Assembly: GCF_049723905.1 (NCBI RefSeq)
Contig: NZ_JBJKFD010000001.1
Location: 2,542,001-2,606,000 of the forward strand
Direction of reading: 5' to 3'
From: G963665185 sp049723905
Lineage (GTDB): Bacteria; Desulfobacterota; Desulfovibrionia; Desulfovibrionales; Desulfovibrionaceae
DNA: 64,000 bases
Shown: positions 52,763-60,456 of the stretch, one piece after another
Layout: the number at the start of each line of letters is the position of its first letter
How positions within the stretch are numbered: the stretch's first letter is position 1
The notes under the pieces: generated by a model
What the model was told of the DNA's origin: nothing
Database searches by the model: none
Seen by the model: the letters and a program-made list of their open reading frames with translations, nothing else
Made by a program: the position numbers and the translations under genes

Positions 52763-54004
52763 TTACCGCCCCTTCCTTTCAGGAGCCATGGCCACGGCTG
52801 CGGCCGGGGCGTTCCGCGCGGGGACGCCTTTGACAAGTTCGCCGGGAACCGCCTTCTGAAATCCCTCCACAATCAGAATGTCACCGCCATGCAGGCCGGA
52901 ACCGACCAACCAGCGGTTGCCGGACTCGCGTTCAAGCCGCACATCGCGCCGTTCAACCCGGAAAAGTCCGTCTCCGGCACCATCACCGCGCAAGACAAAG
53001 ACAGTGTGCCCGCCGGTGTTGTTCGCAAACGCAACGCCCTGCGGAATCAGCACCGCGTTTTCCACCGCGCCTTCCTCAATGATTGCCTTCACATACATAC
53101 CCGGCAAAAGCAGCCCGTCCGGGTTGTTGAACACGGCCCGCAACATGTGGCTTCCCGTGCTTTGCCCGACGGATATATCCGAAAACATCAGATCACCCAG
53201 TATCCAGTCAGGTTCTCCGCCCGTCTGCTCCCGTGGTATTGCCGTGTACGGCGAGCCGTCTTCAAGGGTGAGACGAACCTTGGTTGCGCTGCCGTTGGGA
53301 GCCAACCGGCCCTGGGCCATGGCGCGACGCAATCGAATGGTATCCGTGCTGGATTGCGTTATATCCACATAGACGTGATCCGTCTGTTGGATGACGGCAA
53401 GAACGGCAGGCTGATTCGCCGTAACCAAAGTGCCGACAGTTACGGAAGAGGCCCCGATGCGCCCTGACACCGGCGCTTTGATTTCCGTGTAGGCAAGATT
53501 GATGGCAGCGGCTTTCAATTCTGCTTCAGCCCTGGCGACACGGGCCCGGGCCTGGCCGAGCCTGGAAATGGTGTTGTCCAGTTCCTGGCGGCTCAGGGCG
53601 TTTTGGGAGATCAAAAGCCTTTGGCGTTTTTCCAGCAGGGCGACGGCCGTCACATTGGCCTGCGCCTCCAACAGGGATGCCCTGGCCGTGGCATAGGCGG
53701 CCTTGTAAACATCAGGATCGATACGGTACAGGAGCTGCCCTTTTTCCACATCCGCGCCTTCCTCAAACAGGCGCTCGAGGATGATGCCGTCCACCCGGGG
53801 CCTGACTTCCGCCGTTACAAGCGCGGAAACCCGCCCCGGCAATGTGCTGGTCAGAGTGAGTTTTTCTTCGCAGACCACGGAGTACAACACCTCGCTGGGC
53901 ATGGACTTGGGCTGCTTCGGAGTATCGCAGCCCGCCACAAGCAAAAAACAACAAAGCGGCACAACCAGCCGCCATCCACGTTTCTTCCCAATCCCCAAAA
54001 ACAT
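52763..54004 (-). CDS. RND efflux adaptor lipoprotein (AcrA-like)
   Basis: A 413-residue periplasmic adaptor anchored by a lipid. A lipoprotein signal ends in LLVAGC with Cys 26 as the lipidation site. It has the biotinyl-lipoyl half (RVSALVTAEVRPRVDGIILERLF), a coiled-coil hairpin (about 115-180) and barrel domains. First gene of the operon, read from the MerR-type promoter at 54070-54100, and 3 bp before the pump gene. Confidence 0.93.
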   Translation of the reverse strand: MFLGIGKKRGWRLVVPLCCFLLVAGCDTPKQPKSMPSEVLYSVVCEEKLTLTSTLPGRVSALVTAEVRPRVDGIILERLFEEGADVEKGQLLYRIDPDVYKAAYATARASLLEAQANVTAVALLEKRQRLLISQNALSRQELDNTISRLGQARARVARAEAELKAAAINLAYTEIKAPVSGRIGASSVTVGTLVTANQPAVLAVIQQTDHVYVDITQSSTDTIRLRRAMAQGRLAPNGSATKVRLTLEDGSPYTAIPREQTGGEPDWILGDLMFSDISVGQSTGSHMLRAVFNNPDGLLLPGMYVKAIIEEGAVENAVLIPQGVAFANNTGGHTVFVLRGDGAGDGLFRVERRDVRLERESGNRWLVGSGLHGGDILIVEGFQKAVPGELVKGVPARNAPAAAVAMAPERKGR

Positions 54005-54069
54005 TCAAAACACCTCTATATTATCCGGCACTGGCAGATTCCGGCTTGCTGTTTTCTTCACTATACGAG

Positions 54070-54100
54070 ATGCTAAAGTATACAGTAACTTTAGAGTCAA
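54070..54100 (-). promoter_or_regulatory. MerR-type promoter/operator of the HAE1 efflux operon
   Basis: On the minus strand TTGACT (-35) and TAGCAT (-10) are separated by 19 bp, the overlong spacer typical of MerR-activated promoters. The spacer carries the dyad CTAAAGT-N8-ACTTTAG (54073-54094). It is located between the pump adaptor gene and the divergent regulator. Confidence 0.82.
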
Positions 54101-54113
54101 TAATAAAATAACT

Positions 54114-54929
54114 ATGGAAAAACGACTGCTTACGACTGGAGAGTTCGCAAAACTATGCGGAATACCAAAGGGTACGCTGCTCTTTTACGACAAGGAAGGA
54201 CTGCTGAAACCAAAGCACGTCTCCGAGAACGGCTATCGGCGTTACGCAATAGAGCAGTATTTTGAGTTCGACCTGCTCTCGATGCTCAAGGAAGTCGGCA
54301 GCTCGCTGAAAGAAATCAAAACGCATCTGCGCCAGATGGACGGCGAAGCGTTCTTGTCCTTTCTCGAAGAAAAGCAGGCTGCCGCCCAGAGGGAGCTGAA
54401 CAGGCTGAAACAGCGGACGCTTGTGCTGGGGGATATGGCGGAATGTCTGCGCGAAGCCTTGAATTTCGACTATGACGCATTGATCGTGGAACAGCAGGAA
54501 GAAGAACGTCTGGAGGTGATGCCCACCGGGGCAACCCCGTCCGAATCACAGTGGGAACTTGTGATGCGTTTTGCCGAGTACAACGATGCCTATAAAAAAC
54601 AGGAGCAAAAGCCCCGTTCTCCGTTCGGCTTTATTCTCGCCCTGGATGACGTGCGCCGTGGCAACCACCTTGAGCGCTATTCCTTCCACCGGGCAAGGCG
54701 CACAACGCCGCGTTCCCGGCTTCACGTAAAGCCTGCAGGAACGTACGCCACCCTGGCTCATAACGGCACGGAAGAAACGCATCGGCAGGCCTTGGCCGGA
54801 ATGCCGGGAGAAATTGTTTCCGCCGGCATGACCATAAAGAGCGACATCTATGTTTACGACATGATGAGCTATGTCATTAAGGAAACCGGGGACTGCTACG
54901 CACTGAAGTATTGTGTTCTGGTGGAATAG
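54114..54929 (+). CDS. MerR-family multidrug-responsive regulator (BmrR/TipA-like)
   Basis: A 271-residue regulator. An N-terminal winged helix (TTGEFAKLCGIPKGTLLFYDKEGLL, in parts FAKLCGIPKGTLLFYD) is followed by a coiled coil (about 80-120) and a C-terminal GyrI-like effector domain (from about 165). The ATG at 54114 is chosen over longer frames because it begins the conserved DNA-binding region. It is divergent from the RND operon, with a canonical MerR operator between. Expected to bind hydrophobic cations and activate the pump genes. Confidence 0.9.
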   Translation: MEKRLLTTGEFAKLCGIPKGTLLFYDKEGLLKPKHVSENGYRRYAIEQYFEFDLLSMLKEVGSSLKEIKTHLRQMDGEAFLSFLEEKQAAAQRELNRLKQRTLVLGDMAECLREALNFDYDALIVEQQEEERLEVMPTGATPSESQWELVMRFAEYNDAYKKQEQKPRSPFGFILALDDVRRGNHLERYSFHRARRTTPRSRLHVKPAGTYATLAHNGTEETHRQALAGMPGEIVSAGMTIKSDIYVYDMMSYVIKETGDCYALKYCVLVE

Positions 54930-55031
54930 CCCGCCTGGAATTTCCCCTCCAGGGATTTCACCCCACGACCTCCTGAATGCCATTCAACGGCACACTGTGT
55001 AATCGTTTGGAATACTTATTGTTTTTAGCGA

Positions 55032-55086
55032 GGAATATACATCGAGGGTATATTTGCGGACAAAAGGTATATTTTTTGTATATTCC
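55032..55086. repeat. Inverted repeat and GTATA-rich segment near the element border
   Basis: GGAATATACA (55032-55041) and TGTATATTCC (55077-55086) are exact complements. Between and around them GTATA or GGTATA occurs several times (to 55110). It may be a promoter/operator cluster of the neighbouring ribbon-helix-helix gene region or an attachment-site arm region for the integrase. Confidence 0.5.
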
Positions 55087-55130
55087 TGGGAGGTATAGAA
55101 GTGGTATACCAGCCTCCCAGTTGCCCTACT

Positions 55131-55331
55131 CTACAGGGCCATTTTGTTCTCGGACCGGAGACAATCGGATATCCAGACCTTGACCAAAGCCTGCCTGGAA
55201 ATACCGAGCCTCCGAGCCTTCTCGTCCATCTCCTTGACCATCCAAACCGGGAAATCAACGTTCACTCGCTTGATCTCACGGTCAAAGGTTTCGGATTCGG
55301 CACTTCTGTCGAAGTTGTCCTTGGACTTCAT
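55131..55331 (-). CDS. Ribbon-helix-helix (CopG/BrnA-like) protein
   Basis: A 66-residue protein ending with the CopG/BrnA pattern: IKRVNVDFPVWMVKEMDEKA, then RLGISRQALVKVWISDCL. A GAGGTGGG site precedes the ATG. BrnA antitoxins normally follow a brnT toxin, but no such gene is seen upstream, so it may be an orphan antitoxin or a simple regulator. It is the leftmost gene of the AT-rich element. Confidence 0.78.
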   Translation of the reverse strand: MKSKDNFDRSAESETFDREIKRVNVDFPVWMVKEMDEKARRLGISRQALVKVWISDCLRSENKMAL

Positions 55332-55508
55332 AACCCACCTCGCTAATTTTCATAGAACGGACGGACATAGACAAGCCATGCCCTCGCCAGAATTCCCATG
55401 ACGGTATCCTCTGGATTGGACGATGGCTAGGACTTTGCCTGTATACACTGATATTCTTGATGAAATGGTATACTTTTTATATCAAAAGTACACTCTTTGG
55501 CTTCGAAA

Positions 55509-55544
55509 ACAAAAAGGCAGGCTAAGGAATTACCCTTGCCTGCC
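55509..55544 (-). terminator. Terminator of the 123-aa gene
   Basis: The arms GGCAGGC...CCTTGCCTGCC pair with a one-base bulge (55516-55544), and the minus strand continues into TTTTTGTTTT. 35 bp past the stop. Confidence 0.8.
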
Positions 55545-55578
55545 CTATGGTTGGTTACGACGGTTCTAATGTATGGGA

Positions 55579-55950
55579 TTACTTGGCATCCACAATTTCA
55601 CGGATGCTCGCGAGCTTCTTTTGATTGGACTTGAGACGTTGGTATAAATTCCAAACCAGATCATCCAATTCTTCAATGAACTGGTCACGTTCTGCCTGAG
55701 CAGCTCCATCCAACTTTTTTAACCGATTGGCAATCATGCGCTTAACGCCCATAGCACTACGCTCGTCGCCTTCCGCTGCGGCATTGTAAATTTCCCAATA
55801 GCCATATTTAGGGAAATCCTCTTCCATGACTTTTGAAATGTTTTTGCCCTCACCAACAAGTTGCCGAATTCTCTTCACATCTTTAACAGGGATACTCACA
55901 GGACTTTCCTCGCTCAATGGTTCATTTGAAATATGATGAAGGTCTCCCAT
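55579..55950 (-). CDS. Hypothetical protein, 123 aa
   Basis: No family recognised. AGGGGAA precedes the ATG. An N-terminal polar stretch is followed by VKDVKRIRQLVGEGKNISKVMEEDFPKYGYWEIYNAA, which could be a helix-turn-helix-like segment, and a C-terminal helical bundle (NRLKKLDGAAQAERDQFIEELDDLVWNLYQRLKSNQ). Ends in its own terminator. Located between the ribbon-helix-helix gene and the integrase in the element; possibly regulatory. Confidence 0.7.
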   Translation of the reverse strand: MGDLHHISNEPLSEESPVSIPVKDVKRIRQLVGEGKNISKVMEEDFPKYGYWEIYNAAAEGDERSAMGVKRMIANRLKKLDGAAQAERDQFIEELDDLVWNLYQRLKSNQKKLASIREIVDAK

Positions 55951-56014
55951 ATACGTTCTTCCCCTGTTTTAAGGCAAGTATAAGTTCGGCATTTCAAGAG
56001 GATACTTTAAATCC

Positions 56015-56047
56015 GAAAAAGAAAAGACCAGCTTTCACTGGTCTTCT
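56015..56047 (-). terminator. Terminator of the integrase gene
   Basis: The perfect stem AAGACCAG (56026-56033) and CTGGTCTT (56040-56047) with a six-base loop is followed on the minus strand by a T-rich run. 25 bp past the integrase stop. Confidence 0.78.
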
Positions 56048-56071
56048 TGAAAATCAAATTTATGAGGCTAG

Positions 56072-57103
56072 TTACAGTAGCTCAGGCTTCACCTCGATTG
56101 CCCGGCGTCTCTCATCGTTGGTCTCGTGGTAGTAGGTATTCATGATCATCCTCAACGAGGTATGGCCGAGCATGTTGGCGACTGCTTTGGCGTCAGCACC
56201 CTTGGCGAGAGTTTCTGATGTGAACAGGTGCCTTATCGTATACATGCACACGGACTTGTCCAAGCCAACACGCTTCTTTGACGAGTTGAAGGCTGACTTG
56301 ACACTCTTGATACGTCTGCCTCGGAATTCAATGAGGTAATCGGTCTGTGCCTCGGCGTACTTTGCTTTCAGCCGCTCCTTGAAGCCATCGTTGATGGGAA
56401 TAACTCTGTCGCTGGCATGAGTTTTTGTGCCTCGGATACGAATTTCATTGTCATGCCAGTTGACGTCTTTCCACATCAGACCGAACAACTCACTCGGTCC
56501 CGGTCGTGCGCCAAGTGACCACATGACATCAAAGGTCCATTGAAGATGAGGCGGCGACACATCGTACAGCTTACGGAAATCTGAGAGGCTGAAATAGTCC
56601 AAGTTCCTTGACTGTTCCGGCTGCTTCATCTCAGCCCACCATTTCTTCATGGGATTCTTGTCGATGTAGTCCATCCTCACACCAAAATTGAAAATGATGT
56701 TGAGATAGTCCATGTAGCGATTCTGTGTGGACACTGCCTTGCCGTCATAAAGCATATGGACCTTTTCAAAGTCCTTGGGGTTGAGCTGCATAATTGACTT
56801 CTCAGCAAGTATGGGCAGCCATTCCTTGTTCAACTTGTCGCCGATAAGGCTCAGGTAGCTTTTGTCGCGCTTCTTGCGCTTCTCATGGTTGATATAGAGT
56901 TGGGCCAACTCATCGAGATGCATATCCGACTTATTGACCGGGAGCTTCTTGATCTTGGCCTTGCGGACTTCAAGGTCGCGGAGCTTTGCGGCTTTCTTCC
57001 CCTCTGTCCCTTTACCGAAGTATTCCTTAACGGGACTCTTCTTGCCTGCGACACGGTACTGACAGTACCAGACGCCCGTCGTTTTGATCTGCCCGACGCT
57101 CAT
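56072..57103 (-). CDS. Phage-type tyrosine integrase
   Basis: A 343-residue site-specific recombinase. An N-terminal Arm-binding/SAM-like part (about 1-165) includes VWYCQYRVAGKK. The catalytic part has GARPGPSELFGLMWKDV (Arg I), RGTKTHASDRVIPI (Lys), YTIRHLFTSE (Arg II; the usual His of HxxR is Tyr here), NMLGHTSLRMI (His III) and MNTYYHE (nucleophilic Tyr). The start overlaps the excisionase-like gene by 4 bp. It probably integrated this element. Confidence 0.92.
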   Translation of the reverse strand: MSVGQIKTTGVWYCQYRVAGKKSPVKEYFGKGTEGKKAAKLRDLEVRKAKIKKLPVNKSDMHLDELAQLYINHEKRKKRDKSYLSLIGDKLNKEWLPILAEKSIMQLNPKDFEKVHMLYDGKAVSTQNRYMDYLNIIFNFGVRMDYIDKNPMKKWWAEMKQPEQSRNLDYFSLSDFRKLYDVSPPHLQWTFDVMWSLGARPGPSELFGLMWKDVNWHDNEIRIRGTKTHASDRVIPINDGFKERLKAKYAEAQTDYLIEFRGRRIKSVKSAFNSSKKRVGLDKSVCMYTIRHLFTSETLAKGADAKAVANMLGHTSLRMIMNTYYHETNDERRRAIEVKPELL

Positions 57104-57324
57104 ATCTCCACCGGGGTGAACCCCGTCCTCCTGCGTACCGGAGCGGCGACAAAGCTTGTGGGCGACTCCATGAAATCATCGAGGTCGGAGACCTTGTAGC
57201 GGTTCCTGTTCGGACCGTACTTCGGCAACTCATACTCCTTGATGAGATTGGAGAAGCTCCTCGCGCTATTGTATCCGCAATAGACGGCAGCGTTCTTGAG
57301 ATTGAGGTATTCGGGGCGAATCAT
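57100..57324 (-). CDS. Small helix-turn-helix protein, probable excisionase
   Basis: A 74-residue protein with a MerR/excisionase-type winged helix: LNLKNAAVYCGYNSARSFSNLIKEYELPKYGPNRNRYKVSDLDDFM (segments NAAVYCGY and RYKVSDLDDF mark the helices and wing). The stop overlaps the integrase start (ATGA), the usual arrangement for xis-int pairs. Probably a recombination directionality factor or regulator of the integrase. Confidence 0.8.
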   Translation of the reverse strand: MIRPEYLNLKNAAVYCGYNSARSFSNLIKEYELPKYGPNRNRYKVSDLDDFMESPTSFVAAPVRRRTGFTPVEI

Positions 57325-57493
57325 GGATCGTCTCGTCTAGTCCTTGGTCGTTATCCCTTCCGGTTGTTCCGGGGAGTAAATGAAAACTTCAATTCGGTCA
57401 TAATCGTTCTGTTCGGGTGTCACTTTGTTAAGTTTTGTCCATGTTTCAGCTATTTATATTGATGAGTTAGGTCTGTACACTGACCTGTAGACA

Positions 57494-57772
57494 CTACTCA
57501 TCGTCACTATTCGTAGCTGTTGTGAGTCGTTCCTGCGTCTCCTTCGCGCGTGTCTCTTTAAAATACCGATCAAGCACCTTTTCGGTATTGTTCCAGTCGT
57601 TGCAATAATCGACCTTCTTTGGGGCTGGCAGCAGCTTTGACACGTAGCGAACTCGTTGCATTCTCGGTTGCTTTGGAGTGTCTTCAACATCTTCGAAAGA
57701 TTCCTCTCCGAAGAGAAATTTGACCGCACTGATAGATTCGGCCTTTTGCTGGCCGTTCTTATTCTTAGCCAT
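57494..57772 (-). CDS. Hypothetical protein, 92 aa
   Basis: Not recognised. AGAGGAAT precedes the ATG. The protein is highly charged with no hydrophobic core: lysine-rich at both ends, central acidic GEESFEDVEDTPKQ, then RYVSKLLPAPKKVDYCNDWNNTEKVLDRYF. No signal or membrane segment. Codirectional with the integrase module and with the gene at 57832, from which it is separated by a hairpin. Confidence 0.65.
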   Translation of the reverse strand: MAKNKNGQQKAESISAVKFLFGEESFEDVEDTPKQPRMQRVRYVSKLLPAPKKVDYCNDWNNTEKVLDRYFKETRAKETQERLTTATNSDDE

Positions 57773-57787
57773 GGTTGGAATTCCTCT

Positions 57788-57822
57788 GTGGAGGCCGATG
57801 CCGAAATGACACCGGCCTCCAC
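57788..57822. other. Intergenic hairpin between two element genes
   Basis: GTGGAGGCCG (57788-57797) pairs perfectly with CGGCCTCCAC (57813-57822). It lies 16 bp upstream of the 92-residue gene and 10 bp after the previous stop. No T run, so it may stabilise or block the downstream transcript rather than terminate. Confidence 0.55.
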
Positions 57823-57831
57823 GAATTAGGT

Positions 57832-58371
57832 TTAGAGGTCGGCTAGTTTAGCCATAATCTCGGCTTCTTCTGCATCGACTTCTACTTGAGACTTAGCGGG
57901 TTCAGCTTCGATAGAATCGGGCTGTTCGGTTATTGGATCAGGTTCACGAGAACCTGATTCAACTTGAGAAGTTTCCCCATCGTGACCGAGGGGGGCGGCA
58001 AAGGTAAAGCCGTCAGTCTGGTCGTCTAGAATCTTCAGCTCAACACGCTCTCTGATGAACGGGAAGTTATAATCTCCCACCATCTTGAGATGACACGCTT
58101 TGGTAGCAGAATTGTCCTGAGTCAAAGAGCGCACTGTGTCGGACTCTTCATGAGACTGAACTCTCTTGAACCCTACGGCTGTGATGTCGTCAGAGAAAAC
58201 GATTTTGATTCGATCTCCCTTCTCCCAGCCACGCGAATGCATGTAGAAAGATGAAAAGTAGAACAGTCTGCATGCTGAGCCACCCTTTCTTGGAGTGTAG
58301 CTCCTGTAGGAGACATTATAGTTATAGCCATGATTGCGAGCGTCCTTGCGGACAGGGTTGGAATACTTCAT
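57832..58371 (-). CDS. Hypothetical protein, 179 aa
   Basis: No family recognised. Strong TAGGAGGAA site before the ATG. The N-terminal part (about 1-120) has beta-rich features and many aromatics (YNYNVSYRSYTPRKGG, CRLFYFSSFYMHSRGWEKGDRIKIVFSDD). The last 50 residues are acidic and disordered (DSIEAEPAKSQVEVDAEEAE). The segment GDRIKIVFSDD resembles small SH3-like or beta-barrel binding folds. Member of the left minus-strand run of the element. Confidence 0.68.
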   Translation of the reverse strand: MKYSNPVRKDARNHGYNYNVSYRSYTPRKGGSACRLFYFSSFYMHSRGWEKGDRIKIVFSDDITAVGFKRVQSHEESDTVRSLTQDNSATKACHLKMVGDYNFPFIRERVELKILDDQTDGFTFAAPLGHDGETSQVESGSREPDPITEQPDSIEAEPAKSQVEVDAEEAEIMAKLADL

Positions 58372-58934
58372 GAGTATTTCCTCCTATTAGTAAGACAATT
58401 AATAAAATTGCGGGCCCGCAAACTCAGTTTATTTGAAAGTTGCTGTTGCCATTTGCGAGGGTGACTAGTCGGTGCATTTGGCGAAGCAATTTTTCACTTG
58501 GTTTTCCAACTATTTTCTCATGGGTTCTGGAAAATGTGAACTTCGTCGAAAAACTTTTTGTGTTACCCTCAAAGTATTGCGCTGATATTATTGAAAATAA
58601 AATTCTCTTTTTTTTGAAGAATGCTGAAGGAGGGAAGAGGTATGTGTAGCTTTGCAGGTGAGATATTCAAGCAAGTAAATACGACAACATATTGAGTTAA
58701 CTTGTTTTTTTTCAATAAGTGTTCAAAAGAATCAAATATGAACATTAACAGACGTATTTAAGCAAATAGCACCTAAAAATGCGCACCTTTCGAGAACCTA
58801 TTGATTCACGACGACTTCAGGCTGGACCGATTTCCACTCTCCAAAGGTAAAACCATAGGACACCGCGCCGAGTTCCTTGATGGGTTCGTGAGAGGTTTTG
58901 AGAAAGGACGTGTAACGAATAAGGGGGAGGAAGA
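58372..58934. other. AT-rich gap between element genes
   Basis: This 563-bp region holds no supported gene except the doubtful small frame at 58801. It has long T/A runs (TTGTTTTTTTTC at 58703) and a CGGGCCCGCA palindrome near 58411. It may contain promoters for the 179-residue gene. Confidence 0.4.
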
Positions 58935-58938
58935 TTAA
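58801..58938 (+). CDS. Possible small ORF, 45 aa (low confidence)
   Basis: A TTG-initiated frame encoding a basic peptide (IHDDFRLDRFPLSKGKTIGH and GFEKGRVTNKGEED). It is convergent with the short recombinase gene and overlaps its stop by 4 bp. The start is weak (only GAG six bases before TTG), and no family is recognised. Listed because the region is otherwise empty and the reading is unbroken. Confidence 0.22.
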   Translation: MIHDDFRLDRFPLSKGKTIGHRAEFLDGFVRGFEKGRVTNKGEED

Positions 58939-59501
58939 ATGTCGTGCATCATGATCTCTTCGACTTCGGATGGCTGGATACCGATGTACCGCATGGTCAC
59001 GGCTGGGTTGGAATGATTGTATCGTCTACAGAGAATCTCAAAACCCACACCGAAATGGACTCGTTGGATGTAGCCGAAGGTCTTCCTTAACGTCCGGCCA
59101 CCGTAATTGCCATTGAGATTGATAGAGCGTGCCCATGACTGAACCAATCGACCTACCGTAGCCAATGTCAGTGGCTTTCGAGACTTCCTTGATGCGAACA
59201 AGTAGTCGTCTTCATGTCTGAATCGTACGTCCATAAAAAGTCTTAAAGCACGACTTATTTCCTTATTAAGAATGAGGAAATTCCGTTTTCCTGTCTTGGA
59301 TTCGATGATCTCGATTGCATCTCCGACCTGCTTGCCCTGAAAGTGGTGGACTTGAAATCGAAGCAAGTCTCCAAGCCGTATTCCACTATTGATCCCCATG
59401 ACGAAAAGCAGATGGTCACGAGGATTGGACTTGGTCAGTTGCTTGATTGCCTTGATAGCGTCGAGACTCTTGATGGGGTCTTTCGTCATGGATGTAGTCA
59501 T
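58935..59501 (-). CDS. Minimal tyrosine recombinase (second integrase-like gene)
   Basis: A 188-residue recombinase consisting almost only of the catalytic domain. Motifs: MGINSGIRLGDLLRF (Arg I), ESKTGKRNF (Lys), GGRTLRKTFGY (Arg II; no His before it), CRRYNHSNPAVTMRYIGI (His III, then the Tyr nucleophile in MRYIG). No N-terminal core- or arm-binding domain is present, so DNA specificity may need a partner. The start overlaps the stop of the 73-residue gene (ATGA). It lies next to the multi-hairpin region at 59840-60181. Probable roles: resolution of multimers or a cassette recombination reaction. Confidence 0.82.
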   Translation of the reverse strand: MTTSMTKDPIKSLDAIKAIKQLTKSNPRDHLLFVMGINSGIRLGDLLRFQVHHFQGKQVGDAIEIIESKTGKRNFLILNKEISRALRLFMDVRFRHEDDYLFASRKSRKPLTLATVGRLVQSWARSINLNGNYGGRTLRKTFGYIQRVHFGVGFEILCRRYNHSNPAVTMRYIGIQPSEVEEIMMHDI

Positions 59502-59719
59502 TGGTTGTCCTCCATAACGGTAGAAACCAATCGTTGCTTCCAGTTGTCGTAATCGTCAGTAGCGACAACCTGTAGTTCGTCCCTGTAGTGAAGACTCAAT
59601 GACCCATCGAAATCGAAGTGAACTAAGATCAAGCTGCCATTGATGCTGACGATTCGACCGAATTGATATTGATCCGAATTGACGGTTGAAAGGATTCGAA
59701 CCGGATCGTTGGTTTCCAT
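59498..59719 (-). CDS. Small hypothetical protein overlapping the minimal recombinase gene
   Basis: A 73-residue protein. An AGGACATAGGG region precedes the ATG. FGRIVSINGSLILVHFDFDGSLSLHY suggests a small beta-barrel (SH3- or KOW-like), with a helical C-terminus. Translationally coupled to the minimal recombinase through ATGA overlap, so it may be its accessory or DNA-binding factor. No family recognised. Confidence 0.65.
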   Translation of the reverse strand: METNDPVRILSTVNSDQYQFGRIVSINGSLILVHFDFDGSLSLHYRDELQVVATDDYDNWKQRLVSTVMEDNQ

Positions 59720-59839
59720 GCCCTATGTCCTTGAATGTAAAGTTACTGTTATTACAGATATATAAAGTTGACATAAGGCTGTACACACAAAAGAGTGTTT
59801 TATCCTAAGTGTTTATCGTCACTACCAATGTCGAGTTTG
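59720..59839. other. Divergent upstream region, left part
   Basis: AT-rich sequence with promoter-like TATAAA (59760-59765) upstream of the 73-residue gene. No gene found. Confidence 0.35.
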
Positions 59840-60181
59840 CGTCAACACTTGGCAATGAGTTGACGTTGTTCAGGTTGCTGAAATGGATACTTGTGACAAC
59901 CTTCATTTCGTTCAATTTCACCAATGCTTGTCATGTCGTCGCACTGTCAGTGCGACGACTGACAACGAGCAGTGTGCTGCTCGACGATGGCTGAATAATC
60001 AGCTTGTAATGGTTGATTTATCTACTTGAGTCAGGCGCAGCCTGACCTACTAGCTGTAGCTGTCAGCATGACAGCGGCAGCTAGTAGATATTGGTTGATT
60101 GGGAAGGATGTTTTTATGTGTGAAGAAGGCGGCTCGAAGAGACGGCTTCTTCACACTGTATTATACAATTTATTATTGTAT
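59840..60181. other. Cluster of eight consecutive inverted repeats, candidate origin or folded recombination site
   Basis: The hairpins, arms 5 bp or longer, are: CGTCAAC/GTTGACG (59840-59865); TTGTCA-GTCGTCGCACTG with a 1-base loop (59928-59965, 18 bp with one bulge); CGAGCAG/CTGCTCG (59966-59983); GCTGA/TCAGC (59990-60003); GTCAGGC-GCA-GCCTGAC (60030-60046); a nested 10+7 bp stem CTACTAGCTG..GCTGTCA with loop GCA (60047-60087); GTGTGAAGAAG/CTTCTTCACAC (60118-60156); ATACAAT/ATTGTAT (60163-60181). They sit between the recombinase and replication genes in a 786-bp non-coding gap. Not a CRISPR array. Confidence 0.72.
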
Positions 60182-60409
60182 TATTTAAGTGAGTTCAAAA
60201 AACAAAGCAGGAGGTTTTCAATTTGATGGTAACTTGGTCATTTTGACAAATTTATGGACAAAAAAATGGACAAACAATACCATAACATACTGTTTTGATT
60301 GTAAAACAATTAAAAAACTATTCCCCGTGTCAAAAATAATGACCCCAACCAAAACTCAGCGTGTTTACCTTTGCCCCCCAGCTTCCGTAGATTGAAAAAA
60401 TGAAAAAAA

Positions 60410-60438
60410 ATCAAAAGTGATCGGTTTTCACTTTTGAT
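60410..60438. promoter_or_regulatory. Inverted repeat, candidate operator of the replication genes
   Basis: ATCAAAAGTGA (60410-60420) and TCACTTTTGAT (60428-60438) are exact complements with a 7-bp centre. About 70 bp upstream of the ribbon-helix-helix gene that heads the helicase operon. Confidence 0.6.
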
Positions 60439-60456
60439 AAATTTTCATAAATATAT

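Noticed and set aside
54930..55130. tRNA gene as integration site
   Set aside because: No cloverleaf or TTCRANYC box was found at the left border.
55332..55578. BrnT toxin upstream of the BrnA-like gene
   Set aside because: No frame in this gap resembles a BrnT toxin.
57788..57822. Rho-independent terminator
   Set aside because: The stem is perfect but no T run follows on either strand; listed as a hairpin only.
58440..58649. Plus-strand 69-residue frame
   Set aside because: No ribosome site, odd composition and no resemblance to known proteins.
59840..60181. CRISPR array
   Set aside because: Inverted repeats of differing sequence and size, no direct repeats with spacers, no cas genes nearby.
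59840..60181. Retron msr-msd
   Set aside because: Hairpins are suggestive, but no reverse transcriptase gene lies in the window.
59840..60181. Integron attC cassette array
   Set aside because: No attC core sites with the RYYYAAC pattern are evident and no typical IntI is present; the neighbouring recombinase is too short. Kept only as a broad folded-DNA idea.
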